Assembly (NCBI RefSeq): GCF_016920785.2
Contig: NW_024609835.1
Location: forward strand, 26,857,297 to 26,921,296
Direction of reading: 5' to 3'
Origin: Ixodes scapularis
Lineage: Eukaryota; Arthropoda; Arachnida; Ixodida; Ixodidae
DNA: 64,000 nt
Of this stretch, positions 33,161 through 44,141 are shown piece by piece (within the stretch, counting starts at the first letter, position 1; each line of letters begins with the position of its first letter). The notes beneath the pieces are model-generated. The model was not told where the DNA came from, did no database searches, and was given only the letters and a program-made list of their open reading frames with translations. The translations under genes were made by a program, and so were the position numbers.

Positions 33161-34738
33161 CTCCCGAAGAAGCAAAGGACGGCTGCGCTGAGGTTGCTCA
33201 AAGACGTGAACCTTGAAGGATTAAGAAAGGCGGTCAACAAGGCAGAAAATGGTTTTTGGGGGTCTTCTTTAGCGGCAAGACTCATAAGCCTAGCTGTCCC
33301 TTACGAGTCATTGTCTCGGAAAAGAGTGCCTGGCAGGTCCAGGTCAGCAGGTACTTACAGCGTCACCTAAGTGCCTTGGACATTGACGATCCCGCTCTGG
33401 TTCGAAGCTCCGGGGAACTAATTCACGATTTGAAAACAGGGCTGCAGAATGCGGCCACAGCCTTTTCTGTGGGTGTAGAAGAGCTGTTTTACTCGGTTTC
33501 CTATGATGGGCTTTACATCGCTGTTCGTGAGAGCATAACGCAGTCAGGTGAAGTGGGGTTCCAGAATTCTACGGGTGCCAACTGCGATCATTTTATAGCG
33601 CTGTTAGAATTTTACTTGCAGTCCACGGCCGTTGATTTTCATGAACAGTTGTACGTACAAAAGGGTGGTATTTGTATTGGTTCTTCAGTGGCACCTGTCT
33701 TGTGTGACATTTATCTTTCTGCCATGGACAAGCGCATATCGAGGAATCTTGACGGGATGGATGTGGTCAAGGTCTTCCGCTATGTGGATGATTTTTTGGT
33801 TATTTTGGGGGAATGTACAGCGAATTGTATGGATAATGACGTGGCAGAAATTGTTAAGCTGTTTCCGTCTTTGTCCGGAGGACTGAACTTCACTTGGGAA
33901 ATGCCTAATGAAGGCAGTATTCAGTTTCTAGATATACAGCTCTTTTTTACTAAGGATCATTTGTGCTGGAGTTATAATCCACGAACTAAGAAAGGCCTCC
34001 TTTCTTTTAGCAGTGCCCACTCAAAGCTCGTAAAACGGGGGATTGCATCCTCCTGCCTTCAGGCAGCCATTACAAAAAGCTGCCACCATAGACTTCCGGT
34101 CAGCTTTGATCAGCAGGTTGCACGCCTTAAGAGGGCCGGTTACCCGAAGAGTTTAGTGACAAGTGTGTGTGAAAGGCTCTTACAGAAAATTAAACAAGAG
34201 GGTGTTGACAAAAGTCGTGAAAAGACAGACAAGCTGCCAGTGCAGGTGATACCATAGTTGCACAAAGTGTCCCACAATTAAAAAAAATATGGCTGTTAGA
34301 CACAGGGTTAACGTCGTCTTCTCAGCCCCGTGCAAACTTTCAAAGGTATGCTCCGCGATGACAAAACGAAAGTATGTGGTGTGCTCAAAGAAACATGTAG
34401 CAAGGTACACCGAATGCGTGACTAAGGTGGTGTATGAGATTCCTTTTAGTTGCGGCCAAGTTTACATCGGTCAGACCGGCCGATGCTTTAATGAAAGAGC
34501 GCGCGAACATGAGCTTGCCGTACGCAATAATTCGGGTGGGCATCTTGCGGAGCACTGCAAACGATGTGGGTGCGAACCTTTGTTTGAGCGCACAAGGTTT
34601 GTCAAGAAAAGGAATGAAAAAATGGAAAGAGAACTAATCGAAGCTTTCTGTATACACAAAGCGGCCGACAGATGCGTAAGCATGCCGTCTCTTTATCTGT
34701 TAACCAAAGAAATTGTGTTTCTTGAAGGATGTGTGTAA
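33161..34738 (+). pseudogene. PLE reverse transcriptase / GIY-YIG protein, plus copy
   Basis: Homology to the minus copy starts abruptly at LPKKQRTAALRLLKDVNLEG. It continues through GKTHKPSCPLRVIVSEKSAW, EFYLQSTAVDFHEQLYVQKG, GICIGSSVAPVLCDIY, YVDDFLV, a stop after LPVQVIP (34257), then CSKKHVARYTECVTKVVYEI, PFSCGQVYIGQTGRCFNERA (intact GIY-YIG core) and the CVSMPSLYLLTKEIVFLEGC terminus. It shares the one-base frameshift at the GGTTTTTGGGGG tract (33251-33262) with the minus copy. It also has its own stop and frameshift near 34255-34288. Confidence 0.88.
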
Positions 34739-34899
34739 TGAGCGATAGGAATTTTTATCAGTTGCATGTGTTTAGGCGATTGGGATCGAGTTTGACGATG
34801 ATTCGTGTTTCAATAAATCAGATGGAAGTTGGCGCCTGTGCGTGTCGTACGTGTCTCTTTTTTCGTTTTGTGTGTTCGCGCCTTTTAACCTTTTAATCG

Positions 34900-34987
34900 T
34901 GCTTTTAAGCGCGCGCGCGGGTAGTACCGTGACCGGCTTCGGTAGTGCGGTACGTGGAGCAGGGCAACGGTTTGCTAAAGGTCCCTT
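34900..34987. mobile_element. Right half of the foldback MITE split by the PLE
   Basis: CGGTAGTGCGGTACGTGGAG and GGTTTGCTAAAGGTCCCTT mirror the left half at 30883-30944. It begins with the second TGCTTTTAA copy, followed by a (GC)n stretch. Confidence 0.65.
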
Positions 34988-35937
34988 AAATTTGAGGGAT
35001 TTACGGAACGACTATAGTTTTTGACATAAGAAAGGAAAATTTTACAATAATTTGCGCTAAGTTGTAAGTTGTAAGCACATAATTTTTACAGCGAAGATAT
35101 ATGCCTCTACCAGCCAAGGAAATTTTCGTGCCGTCGTTGTAAGCAAAAAGCTCCCGGCGAACAATTGAAGACAGAACAGCATATCTCCTTTGAAATCAGG
35201 CACATGTTTGCAGCTGCTTCGAAAGGGACTGACGTCATTCGAAGCCCTCGTGCGAAGTGCGACAGCACAATGGATGAGAACGGCGCCTGCTGCCGCGGCG
35301 ACGGCAGCTTGCGACGTGAGGAGTGACGTCACTAGTTTTTCATATATAAAAGAAGAACCCGCGGACGCTACGAGCTATCTTAGCCAATCCCGTTCCGTGG
35401 ACGTGGCCCGTGATACGCATTCCGCGCGTCGCTGTACCCCCTTTCTAAGGTCACGTGACACTCACACGGCCTCCGATTGGATCCGATGGCTCGTAACATC
35501 CGCTGCGCTTAAACGCCAGATGAAACGGAGTATAGCAACCGATTTCATTGTTGTTGCAGCACCGCGATGAATAGGCCACGCATAGTTAGGACTCCCGAGG
35601 AGCAGCGTGAATACTAGGAGCAGCAAAGGGAAAAGAAACGGTAATACGACCAGCAGCGGCGTGCTGCGACCGGCGGCGGCATTTCGTATAGTGCAGTAGG
35701 CAATTATTGCAGGTGATACCACAGCCTCGCCGACCAACCAATTCACAGCGTGGATTGGAGCCCCGATTTTTAAAAAAACTTGTCTCACCGGCATCATGCA
35801 GTAGCAAAACGCGGCGACGTCACACCGCTCACGTGACCCGCTCCGGCCGACACAAAAAGTCCATCCCCGCTGCGTAAAAAAAATCGTCGAGTCGTAAATA
35901 ATGATATGTACATTCTTTCTCGTTATAACAAGAGTCC
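34988..35937. other. Unassigned; weak promoter-like motifs
   Basis: A TGACGTCA site (about 35325-35332) lies just upstream of TATATAAAA (35343-35351) and a GCCAATC box (about 35383). This would suit a Pol II promoter, but no downstream ORF is recognisable. Distances to the tRNA gene are too great to matter. Confidence 0.3.
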
Positions 35938-36010
35938 GCCCGGATAGCTCAGTCGGTAGAGCGTTAGGCTTTTAACCTAACGGTCCAGGGTTCGAGTCCC
36001 TGTTCGGGCG
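35938..36010 (+). tRNA. tRNA-Lys(TTT)
   Basis: A complete 73-nt cloverleaf without intron or CCA. Acceptor GCCCGGA/TTCGGGC (one G-T pair), D-stem GCTC/GAGC, anticodon stem TTAGG/CCTAA with loop CTTTTAA (anticodon TTT, Lys), T-stem CAGGG/CCCTG with loop TTCGAGT, discriminator G. Box A TAGCTCAGTCGG and box B GGTTCGAGTCC are intact for Pol III. The sequence is close to the animal tRNA-Lys(TTT) consensus. No SINE body follows, so it looks like a functional host gene. It is the only one in the window I would call so. Confidence 0.96.
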
Positions 36011-36017
36011 CAGAGCC

Positions 36018-36022
36018 TTTTT
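36018..36022 (+). terminator. Pol III terminator (T5)
   Basis: Five T residues start 8 nt after the tRNA 3' end, the usual Pol III stop. Confidence 0.85.
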
Positions 36023-36538
36023 GTGATTTTGTAACATATACATGGGCAGTAGGCAGCAAGCAATTATTTTGGAGACCATATTGAAAATGAAAGCTGGGGA
36101 TTTAAATCAAAGGATGCTCCATCAAACTGTAGGCCTTTTTCTGTGACTTGAACATCATGACCTCTTTATATATATTATATATATTTTTTTTCTTTATGAC
36201 CAGAATGTAGTTATGACAGCAAGGAATTGTTGACTTCCTATTATATGTTCCTTGGGGCAGTATTATTTATTGTTGAGGGCCTTTTGCTTAAAAGCACAGG
36301 ATAAGGAAAAAACAATTAGTGATATTTGCATTTCGAAAAGATTATTTCTTTCTGCGCATTCTCCATTGTCACACTTTTCTTAGGACGTTTTATATCGGGC
36401 TAAAAAAACACTTTTATCTGAGGCAAGTATAGCGGGTCACCACCCCACTTCCTTTTGGGGTGCGCTCCCTGTTTATCGATAAATTTTCAACAACAAAAAA
36501 AGAAAGGTTAACACTAGATTTAAACACATGTACAGAAG
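36023..36538. other. Unassigned AT-rich stretch
   Basis: No ORF, TIR or RNA gene is seen. It includes a TATATA-rich bit near 36168-36185. Confidence 0.4.
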
Positions 36539-37356
36539 GTGCTGCATCTTAAATATGATCTTGCAGCTATTGCAAAGATTTTTTTTTTAACAAGACAATC
36601 CCCAGATGCTGTGCACGTTTTCACCGCGTGTGTGCTTCCAAGCGCCTGTGTTTTTGTATACGATGAAATGGCAACATTGGATGCTGTCCTTTCATTCATC
36701 AACGGTGGTAGCATCGCACGAGCCAATATCTTGGAGTCCTGTGGGTTGAACCCTCGGTGGAACACCATCAAGTGGCCGAGGAAAGTTGACGTCAGTCGAA
36801 TATACAGGGTGTCACAAATGAAAATTTACATGGTCTTTTTTTCCGCAAAAATAAACTAGGCATCCCCGAACGCTCATTTTCCGCCCAAAGGTAGAGCTAG
36901 AGGTCACAACCAGATGCCAAAGTTTCAGCCCGATCCGATAACTTAATCAAAAGTTATAAATGATTTTCTGAAAATTTCAATGGGAAAATGGAGCCCATTT
37001 TCTCCCGTTTTCGGTTTCTGGTGCCATAGGGCCCCATGTGTTTGAAAACTCCGTCGGCCGCCATTTTCCCATTGAAATTTTCAGAAAATCAGTTATAACT
37101 TTTGATTAAGTTATCGGATCGGGCTGAAACTTTGGCATCTGGTTGTGACCTCTAGCTCTACCTTTGGGCGGAGAATGAGCGTTCGGCGATGCCTAGTTTA
37201 TTTTTGCGGTAAAAATGGCCGTGTAAATTTTCATTTGTGACACCCTGTACTTTGCCGACCACGACACGAGAAGTCACAAAAGATGCCCGGCAAGCAAGGC
37301 GACAAGCCGAAAAACCAAGACATGACACTAACGGTAACCAAGCTGGCGGCTATTGA
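36539..37356 (+). pseudogene. Unidentified coding remnant split by a MITE
   Basis: The left part is open to 36802 (VFVYDEMATLDAVLSFINGG, then SIARANILESCGLNPRW). After the MITE (36805-37247) and small frameshifts it reads FADHDTR, then VTKDARQARRQAEKPRHD, ending GGY before TGA at 37354. A basic tail with a K-x-AR-x-ARR-x-A pattern is typical of the C-termini of transposon-derived proteins in arthropods, but I cannot name the family. The MITE carries TA duplications, so it inserted into an older, already decaying ORF. Confidence 0.45.
36805..37247. mobile_element. 443-bp palindromic MITE, TA target (Tc1/mariner-like)
   Basis: Arms of about 190 bp from CAGGGTGTCACAAATGAAAA to its complement are almost exact inverted copies. 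TA flanks both ends (36803-36804 and 37248-37249). Non-coding. The TA target suits Tc1/mariner-type mobilisation. Confidence 0.9.
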
Positions 37357-37476
37357 AGAAATGACTGAATGTGTTGGTGCCAATAACGATTTGTTAACCA
37401 CATTTCTTTTTACTTTCAACTCAATTATCTACAAACAGTTTTTTTTTTCAGTACATAGGTACTATCAGCTCCTTAT

Positions 37477-38547
37477 AGGGATACTGGACCAAACATTGCA
37501 GTGTCCATAATTAGTGGCGCAAGATCCTTTCACGAGCCAGCAGCCGCCGGTGCGCACACACAACGAAATTGACGTCATGGTCCCCCATTTACGCTTAAAG
37601 GGGCTGTGCAACGACATTGCGTAGGAATATTGCTTACTTTACACCAGCTTCCGGCACTAGTGGGACCCAAGAATACTCGAACGCAACACCACTGACCAAG
37701 AAGCGTCTTTGTCGCGGCGGAATTCAAAGGATGAAACCGGAGCTTTTCTTTCAGTCTCTCCTTCCAAAGCCGCCAATGGCAACAGTACGATCCCCGGGAA
37801 TGGGTCATCGAGCTTTGCGGTGACGATATTCATATGCTCACACAGAGGACGCGAAGACTGCGTACGTATTCGATCTGGGCTCATGACAATCGATGCCTCG
37901 ACATGCATCAGGGTAGTGACCCGTGTCCAATCGCTGCAACGACAATAGCCGAGCCATAACAATGTCTGGAACTCAGCGTGTGTCCTATGCTTTGCCAACC
38001 CCAGCGCGTGGCTATGATCAACATTGGCGGCATATAATCGGCTCCAGATCACGTGGCCGCTTGTTCCGGCTGCGAGTTGAAAGAGTAAACAGTGCTCGTA
38101 TTTTTTTTTTTTTTTTTGAACTTCTATTGCTTGGGGTGAAAAACGAACGCGTGTTTCATAGGTCATTAACGTCAGGGATTCGTTTTAAGAGGTATTTGCG
38201 CAAAGTACAAAAATTGTTGCATCGCCCCTTTAAGATGACAGTGAAATGTGAGCTCTGGAGAAAAGTAGAATAAAGACAAACTTTTCACGTCCACAGTGGG
38301 GGTCTGGTGTAAAAGTTAAGCGATTAATTAGTATAACAAGCACGTAGCTGTCACTTGTGGAAATGAAAAGCCTGTCTTTACTCTCCTTTGGCCCGAAGCC
38401 CATGCATTTCACTGTCATCTTAAGCGCGAATGGAGGACTGTGACGTCAATTTTGTTGCGTGTGCTTGCGCCCACCGGGGGCTGCTGGCTCGTGGAAAGAA
38501 CGTGCGCCACTTATTAAGGACACTAAATTGTTTCTTTCGGTATCCTT
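37477..38547. mobile_element. TTAA-type MITE A (Kolobok-like)
   Basis: Ends AGGGATACTGGACCAAAC on the left and GTTTCTTTCGGTATCCT on the right are imperfect inverted repeats next to TTAT and TTAA. The arms mirror each other for over 100 bp (AGTGGCGC, GAGCCAGCAGCC, TTGACGTCA). It has been split by a second TTAA element at 37599-38229. Confidence 0.7.
37599..38229. mobile_element. TTAA-type MITE (AGGGGCTGTGCAAC), nested
   Basis: The ends AGGGGCTGTGCAACGA and TTGTTGCATCGCCCCT are inverted and flanked by TTAA (37595-37598 and 38230-38233). The mirror arm of host MITE A holds the empty site (a single TTAA at 38420-38423), which proves the 4-bp duplication. It is a relative of 50802-51410. Kolobok is inferred over piggyBac from the AG ends and the THAP element with similar ends at 4265-5896. 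Confidence 0.88.
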
Positions 38548-38551
38548 TTAA

Positions 38552-38873
38552 AGGGATGCTGAACCAAACATTTCAGTGTCCATAGTAAGTGGCACACCAT
38601 TTTTTCACGAGCCAGCAGCCGCCGGTGTGCCCGAGCACATGCAGCAAAATTGACGTCATGGTGACAGTGAAATGTGTGGGCTCGGGGTACAAGGAGAATA
38701 ACGACAGACTTTTTTAATTTCCACAGTGGTGTCTGGTGCAAAAGGTAAGCGATTAATTGGTCTAACAAGCACGCAGCTTTAACTTCTGAAGATGAAAATC
38801 CAGTCCTTATTCTCCTTCTGCACGGAGCCCATACACTTCACTGTCATCTTAAGTGTGAATGGAGGACTACGAC
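38552..38873 (+). mobile_element. TTAA-type MITE B, truncated
   Basis: AGGGATGCTGAACCAAACAT, then AGTGTCCATAGTAAGTGGC, resembles the left end of MITE A and shares its TTAA (38548-38551). The right half is missing; sequence switches at 38874 to a CAGGGCCGGATTAAGG transposon-like edge. Confidence 0.65.
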
Positions 38874-40225
38874 CAGGGCCGGATTAAGGAACTTCAGGGC
38901 CTGGACTAAGGATGTTTACGAGGCCCCTATTGATGGTGATAATACTGACTATGGTGACGATGGTGGTGGTTGTAACCACAATGACGGCGATATGTATGTT
39001 TCACCCTTTTATAAAATGCAAATATCGTTCATTTTGTGATATATCTTTGGAGGTTTCTGTATCGGTAGATTCGATGATTAGGAAATTCGGGTTTCATGAA
39101 GCAGATTCGATTGTAGATTAGAGGCTTTTTAGGAAATATTCATTCACTCACTAAGAGGTGCAGAACGCAAAGCAATAAACGATTGGGCAAAATGTTTGGA
39201 AGTGTCGCGCACGTTGAGCAGTGCTTCGTAAACGTCAGTCGAAAAGTTAAAAATGGTGAGTTTGCGTTCCTATGAACTTGTTGGACCAAGTCTGCAACCT
39301 TATTTATACAATACGTGTCTCTGCCGACTAGCGTAAATTTATCATGATGTTGAGTTAGAGAGATGGCACAGATGAACCCCCTGATATCAAGTGGCATAAT
39401 TACTTGGGCACATATTTCATAATTACTTGGGCACACACCGACAGCATGGTCGGCCAGCATGTAAGAACATTACATAAAACTTTTCTTCATAAAATAAAAA
39501 TCGCGTAGTTTCAGCGGAAATTGGTACGCGGTCTGCTCCTACGTATCATCAATGCCGGCCGATCGAGTCAAGACAATCCACTATAGGATTCCAAAGACGT
39601 CATGTCATGGCGTCGCGTGCGGCGCTGAGTCGCTGGAAATGTGACTCTACAAAGTGCTAGTGCGTTCGAATGACCGGAAATTACAAGACGATATGGACCA
39701 GTGACTGTGATTAGAAAACTTTACACGGGGAGTATTTTCCACCCTTTATTTTATCAAAATGTTTTTCATTCGCTGACTCCGCGCTTAGCCCTAACCGAGG
39801 AAAGTGAGATCGCTGAAATATGTGCGCGATTCCACCTTAGGATATGCTTTTGTCCGGTTCTTTTTTGCAAATCCGATTTCTACTGTAAAATTAAGTTAGC
39901 ACCGGCAGTTCCCCAAACCGTTTTTTGTAGCGTGGTGTTCATCTAAAATGCAGTGCTTAAAAACTGCGCCGCCGATACGATCGGACTTAATAACAAACGG
40001 TAGAAAAAATACTTTTTCAACGCTGTCTATTTGCCTACCGCCTGCTATGTGATCGCTTCATTCACCAAAACGTTCTGGGTATTTTTGAAACAAATATTGG
40101 TCTGGTAGCGGCTGTTTTCAAGTTCCATGCATCAGCAATCATGATCAGAGTGGTCGTTTTACTGCTTCGATTTTTTAATCCTTGCTTTCCTGGATTATTT
40201 TTATCATACTTATTGTTGATATATA
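38874..40225. other. Unassigned, with a solo CAGGGCCGG terminus and GATGGTG repeats
   Basis: CAGGGCCGGATTAAGG at 38874 looks like a DNA-transposon end without a partner. A degenerate GATGGTGAT/ACGATGGTGG stretch follows (about 38930-38992). The remainder shows no gene. Confidence 0.4.
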
Positions 40226-40275
40226 TTTCGGATCACTTGTTGCTATATACATACATAGCAACAAGTGATCCGAAA
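40226..40275. repeat. Perfect 21-bp hairpin with 8-nt loop
   Basis: The left arm 40226-40246 and right arm 40255-40275 are exact complements around ATACATAC. Size and perfection resemble a small RNA precursor or a collapsed inverted repeat. No expression evidence. Confidence 0.85.
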
Positions 40276-40415
40276 GTAGAGTGCCAAATATGTGCCTGTC
40301 CTTCTACCCCTGAGCTAGTAGTGTGTCTAGCGTGTTCGTGGCAGAGCGCACTGAACGCTACGGATCTTGTCATTTCTAGGCTCGTGGAGGACCGGTTAGC
40401 AGTAATGCACGTTTA

Positions 40416-40597
40416 AGGCCCGTTCACACTCTTGTGACCGAGTAAGACTGAGAGAGACCAAACCGGTTTTTAAGCCTCTTGCGACTTCTTAGGACCAACT
40501 CCGCTGTAGCGCATCCTGTCCTAAAAGGTCGCAAGAGGCTTAAAAACCGGTCTGGTCTTTCTCGGTGGTACTCGGTTGCAAGAGTGTGAACGGACAT
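40416..40597. mobile_element. 182-bp Harbinger-like foldback MITE
   Basis: The ends AGGCCCGTTCACACTCTTG and AAGAGTGTGAACGGACAT, with long inner arms (AAACCGGTTTTTAAGCCTCT), are flanked by TTA at 40413-40415 and 40598-40600. Confidence 0.85.
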
Positions 40598-41114
40598 TTA
40601 GTCGTCCCACAACAGCCCGCCGTGCCGCGATGGCCTGCCGAGGGGCACGATGCAATAGACCTGCTGTAAAACGTGCAGCGCAAAGACTGCAGGGGATTTG
40701 GGGAACATTCGGTAGAGATCACGCGTTTTCTCGTTGCGCGTCCGCGACTACGCGTGAATCGCGGCAGCTACCGCCAGCAGCCGTCGCAGCCATCCGCCAT
40801 CCCGCCTATCCTCGGGAACGTAGTACGTATCCGAGCTGTCGGTGGTACCCAAGTCGACAGTCTTATGCGTTGTGCCGTTGGACTGAACTTTACTGACCTT
40901 CACGCCTTCTGTGCCACCGATTCCATTTATTTTGCACCGCAACCGTGGCAGGGTTTGACTAGGTGCGACAAAGCATTGGTGCGGCAGACGGCGGAGCCGG
41001 TACCAAGGAGAGGCATTACACTCTTAGAAAAAAGGGTACGGATAGTCCTCCCTTACGGGAGGAACGGTCTTGTAACCTATGTTCCTTTAGAAAGGGAGAA
41101 ACCTTCGTCCCTAA

Positions 41115-41280
41115 AGGGGTATTCACACGAGGGAGAAATCCCGGGGATTTCTCCCCGGCACGCGCGCATCACGAGATAAAAACGCGAGGCTTTTGCACAT
41201 CGCAAAGCCTGACGTTTTCGTCGTTGGATGCGCGTGCCGGGGAGAAATCCCCGGGATTTCTCCCTCGTGTGAATACCCCT
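41115..41280. mobile_element. 166-bp Harbinger-like foldback MITE
   Basis: The ends AGGGGTATTCACACGAGGGA and their complement are almost perfect arms of about 60 bp, including the GAAATCC/GGATTTC blocks. TAA flanks both sides (41112-41114 and 41281-41283). Confidence 0.88.
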
Positions 41281-41283
41281 TAA

Positions 41284-44078
41284 AGCAGGGGAGCAAAGTT
41301 CCACCGTCGCTTGCATCTCAATATGGCGGCCCTGAATCGAGAAAATCGAGCCCAATAAGGCTTAACGAGGACGCTACGTCTCTTGTACGGGACGAGAGCA
41401 GCAGCAAATAAAAGCGTAACACGAGCTTTCCGCAAACTGTGTTTATTTCCGAAGCCAGACTCCCCCCACAGGTACAGACACCTGCGTTTCGAAAGCAGTT
41501 ACTCAGTCTTCTCGTCGACAGCACTGCGATGTTAAACGGAGACAACCGATACCTAGTTACTTCGCGCACTTTGCGTCTTACCTTTGGTGTTCCTCGAGTC
41601 ACAATTCCTCCGTCAACCGCACATCACGGAGAAGGGCAAACTCACTCCGCGAAACCAAAAGCCGCTCTCGAAAGAACGAACTCGAAGCCGCTGTTTATCG
41701 CGTAGCGTGATAGAAGGTTAAATCGCTAGCCACCAGATGGCGGGGTCAAGCAGAGTAATTGCAAGTAGCTAGGCTAGGTGGCGCTAGGTACCGCCCAATT
41801 CATGTTCTACAAAAAATAATTTGCTTCTCTCAGGCCACTACTGTGCTTGAGGACCCTCTACTACACACACATCACACCCATACACTTATTACAAGCATCA
41901 GGTGAACATCCATTAAGCACATGCACTGCACACACAAATATCAATAAAACGGAACACCACACTAACCCGAACACTACACCCGTGCTCTGCGTTTCCGTCT
42001 TTTATACTGGTCGTTTTGAACGTGCGGAACTTTTCGGTGACTCCCTAAGCAATAAAAAATATTCCCAACATGTTGATTTTTTCCCTGCAATGTCATACCT
42101 CTGAGAGTATTTTGAATGGCTCAGGGGTTGAATCTCTTATTAAAAAGTAAACGCTCAATTATGCCGTAATTATTTGAAAGCCAATAAATCAAGCCGCTCC
42201 AATGCGGTTCGAAGCCATGAGTTTGTTTCCCCACACGGCAAGTCGTAACTTGTATTTCTATTTGTTTTTCTATTTGTGCTGTTCTCGCGAAGCTGCAATT
42301 GCCGTTTGAATTAATCTCTGTAGAGTGGATATTCAGTCAGCTGGAAGTGATGCTTCACGGACTGAGAAATTGCTTTTCGATCAACTTGAATGCAGTCAAA
42401 GCCGCGACTTGCGGCAGGTGTTAAGTGTACGGAACTACGCCGTGGCGAGCCCGAAAACTTCTAGCGCTCATCCCAGCGCGCCACGGAGGGCAGTTTCTCC
42501 AGCAACCGTAGTATAATTAAACAGCAAAATAAAGGGTAGCTTTTTTTTCGATTTTACCTACTATTGTTTTTAATGCCGAAATTCCATACTGTAAATATAC
42601 GCACTTTACGTCACGCTTTCGTACTGTTCAGTCCTTGCCCCTGAGCGCAATCGCTGTCGGGGACGAGACAATTCCGACAGTCACATTGGCCACGGTACGT
42701 ATAGGAGCTTCTACTGTTCAGACCAGCGTTCCAACATGACTATCCGCACGTTGATCGATTGCACGTAATCCCTCAAGTGGTATTAAACTTTTTAATGTAA
42801 AGCGGAATGTCAACCTGCGACACCCCGCCCCCTCCGATCACAACCCGACCAGCGGCACCAATGCCCAACAGTTTACGATCTCATCTTCTTGTTACACCAC
42901 TGATACGCGAACACATGGTCACATCGGCGATAATTCCAGTCTTCTGTTCACAACCCAACACTGTCATCACGATGTTGCAGCTATGTTGCTGACACGCACA
43001 AACACAAAACCACGTTGAACGCCGGTTGCACTCGGCATCGGAAAACAGAACCGAACTCAGGGGGGAAGGCACCCAGGCAGCCGGCAGCAAAGCCTGCCTG
43101 TCTTGGACGCAGTTCCTGCAGTTTCCATAACGTCGAAAACGTCGACACAGTTCCGCGTGCTTTCGCTACTGTAGTCTGTAGTGCTGCAGCCTGCAGTGAC
43201 TGTAGTTCCGTCGTTCCGTGCCGCGCGAGCATGGAGAATAGAAGGGTAGGAGAGGGCATGACGTCGTCTGCATAGCCTCCACAAGCCATGCTCCCTTGAC
43301 GCCTCGCCTCTTTCTCATTTTTCTCCTTACTCTCCTCACTTCTCAGGCGAACGTGACCACATCACGTGACCGTAGCTAGCCTTCGTCTAGCTATCGTGCA
43401 CTAGAATACACCACAGCCTAGCCTTCGATCTAATAACACCTACCGGACGGAGCGCGCGCAAGCCTGCAAGGGATCCTCCTACAATCAACCATCCATCTCG
43501 CACGTGACATGTCACGCGCACCAATCGCAAGGGAGATCTGCGGTCACGCTGGGCACAGAATCGTTTAAACTTTTTATGACTAGGCTTCACCAATACTGCA
43601 ACGTGCCCCCTCCTAGTACTTCTAACCTCCTTGCGCGCGAGTCACGCAATCCGGAGACGGCCATCCCCCAGTGTACGTGGCGCTGCTGGCACTGCTCCGA
43701 ACTTCGCTGTTTCTAGCGGCTTCGTTTGCTCGTTTGATAAAATTAGTGATAAAAACGTCAATGCAACCGAAATGTTCTGGACGTTTAAACTAGAAGATGG
43801 AATTACAGGCGGCCTTCGCTGCTGCTGGAGCTCAATCAACTCAACAGCTATTTATTAAACAACGCGCGCGACCTGCTCGAAAAACGAAACCGAAAGACGA
43901 CGAGTCGGGAGGGCGAAAGCTTTCTCCCGTCTGCCTGGAGAAGGAGAAAAACATTTCGTTCCTCCCCTTTTCTCGTGTCCGCTTGGGGGCGCGTCGGTAG
44001 AAGGGAGGAAGGCGCGCCGTTGCTACTTTTTTCCTCCATTTTTTCTTAGAGTGTAGAAAGGAGCAGCCTCGCAAGATG
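41284..44078. other. Unassigned stretch
   Basis: GC-rich blocks with short open frames on both strands, e.g. 43015-43289. I found no domain, TIR pair or RNA gene. Confidence 0.4.
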
Positions 44079-44141
44079 GCCAACGCCAGACTTGTACGTA
44101 ATCCGTTACAAGTGACGAAATTACTTGTAATCCCTTACATT

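Larger units (their letters stand above)
30954..34899. mobile_element. Penelope-like element, inverted head-to-head pair
   Basis: Two PLE copies run outward from a junction at about 33160: a longer minus copy (30954-33160) and a shorter plus copy (33161-34899). Tails mirror each other (AATAAATCAGTTGGAAGTTG on one side). A 9-bp direct repeat TGCTTTTAA lies at 30945-30953 and 34900-34908. The left edge carries GGGGCTAGTTGG, also seen at the left edge of the PLE at 55 kb. PLEs are known to insert as tandem or inverted partial copies with terminal 'pLTRs', so this fits one complex insertion. Confidence 0.85.
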
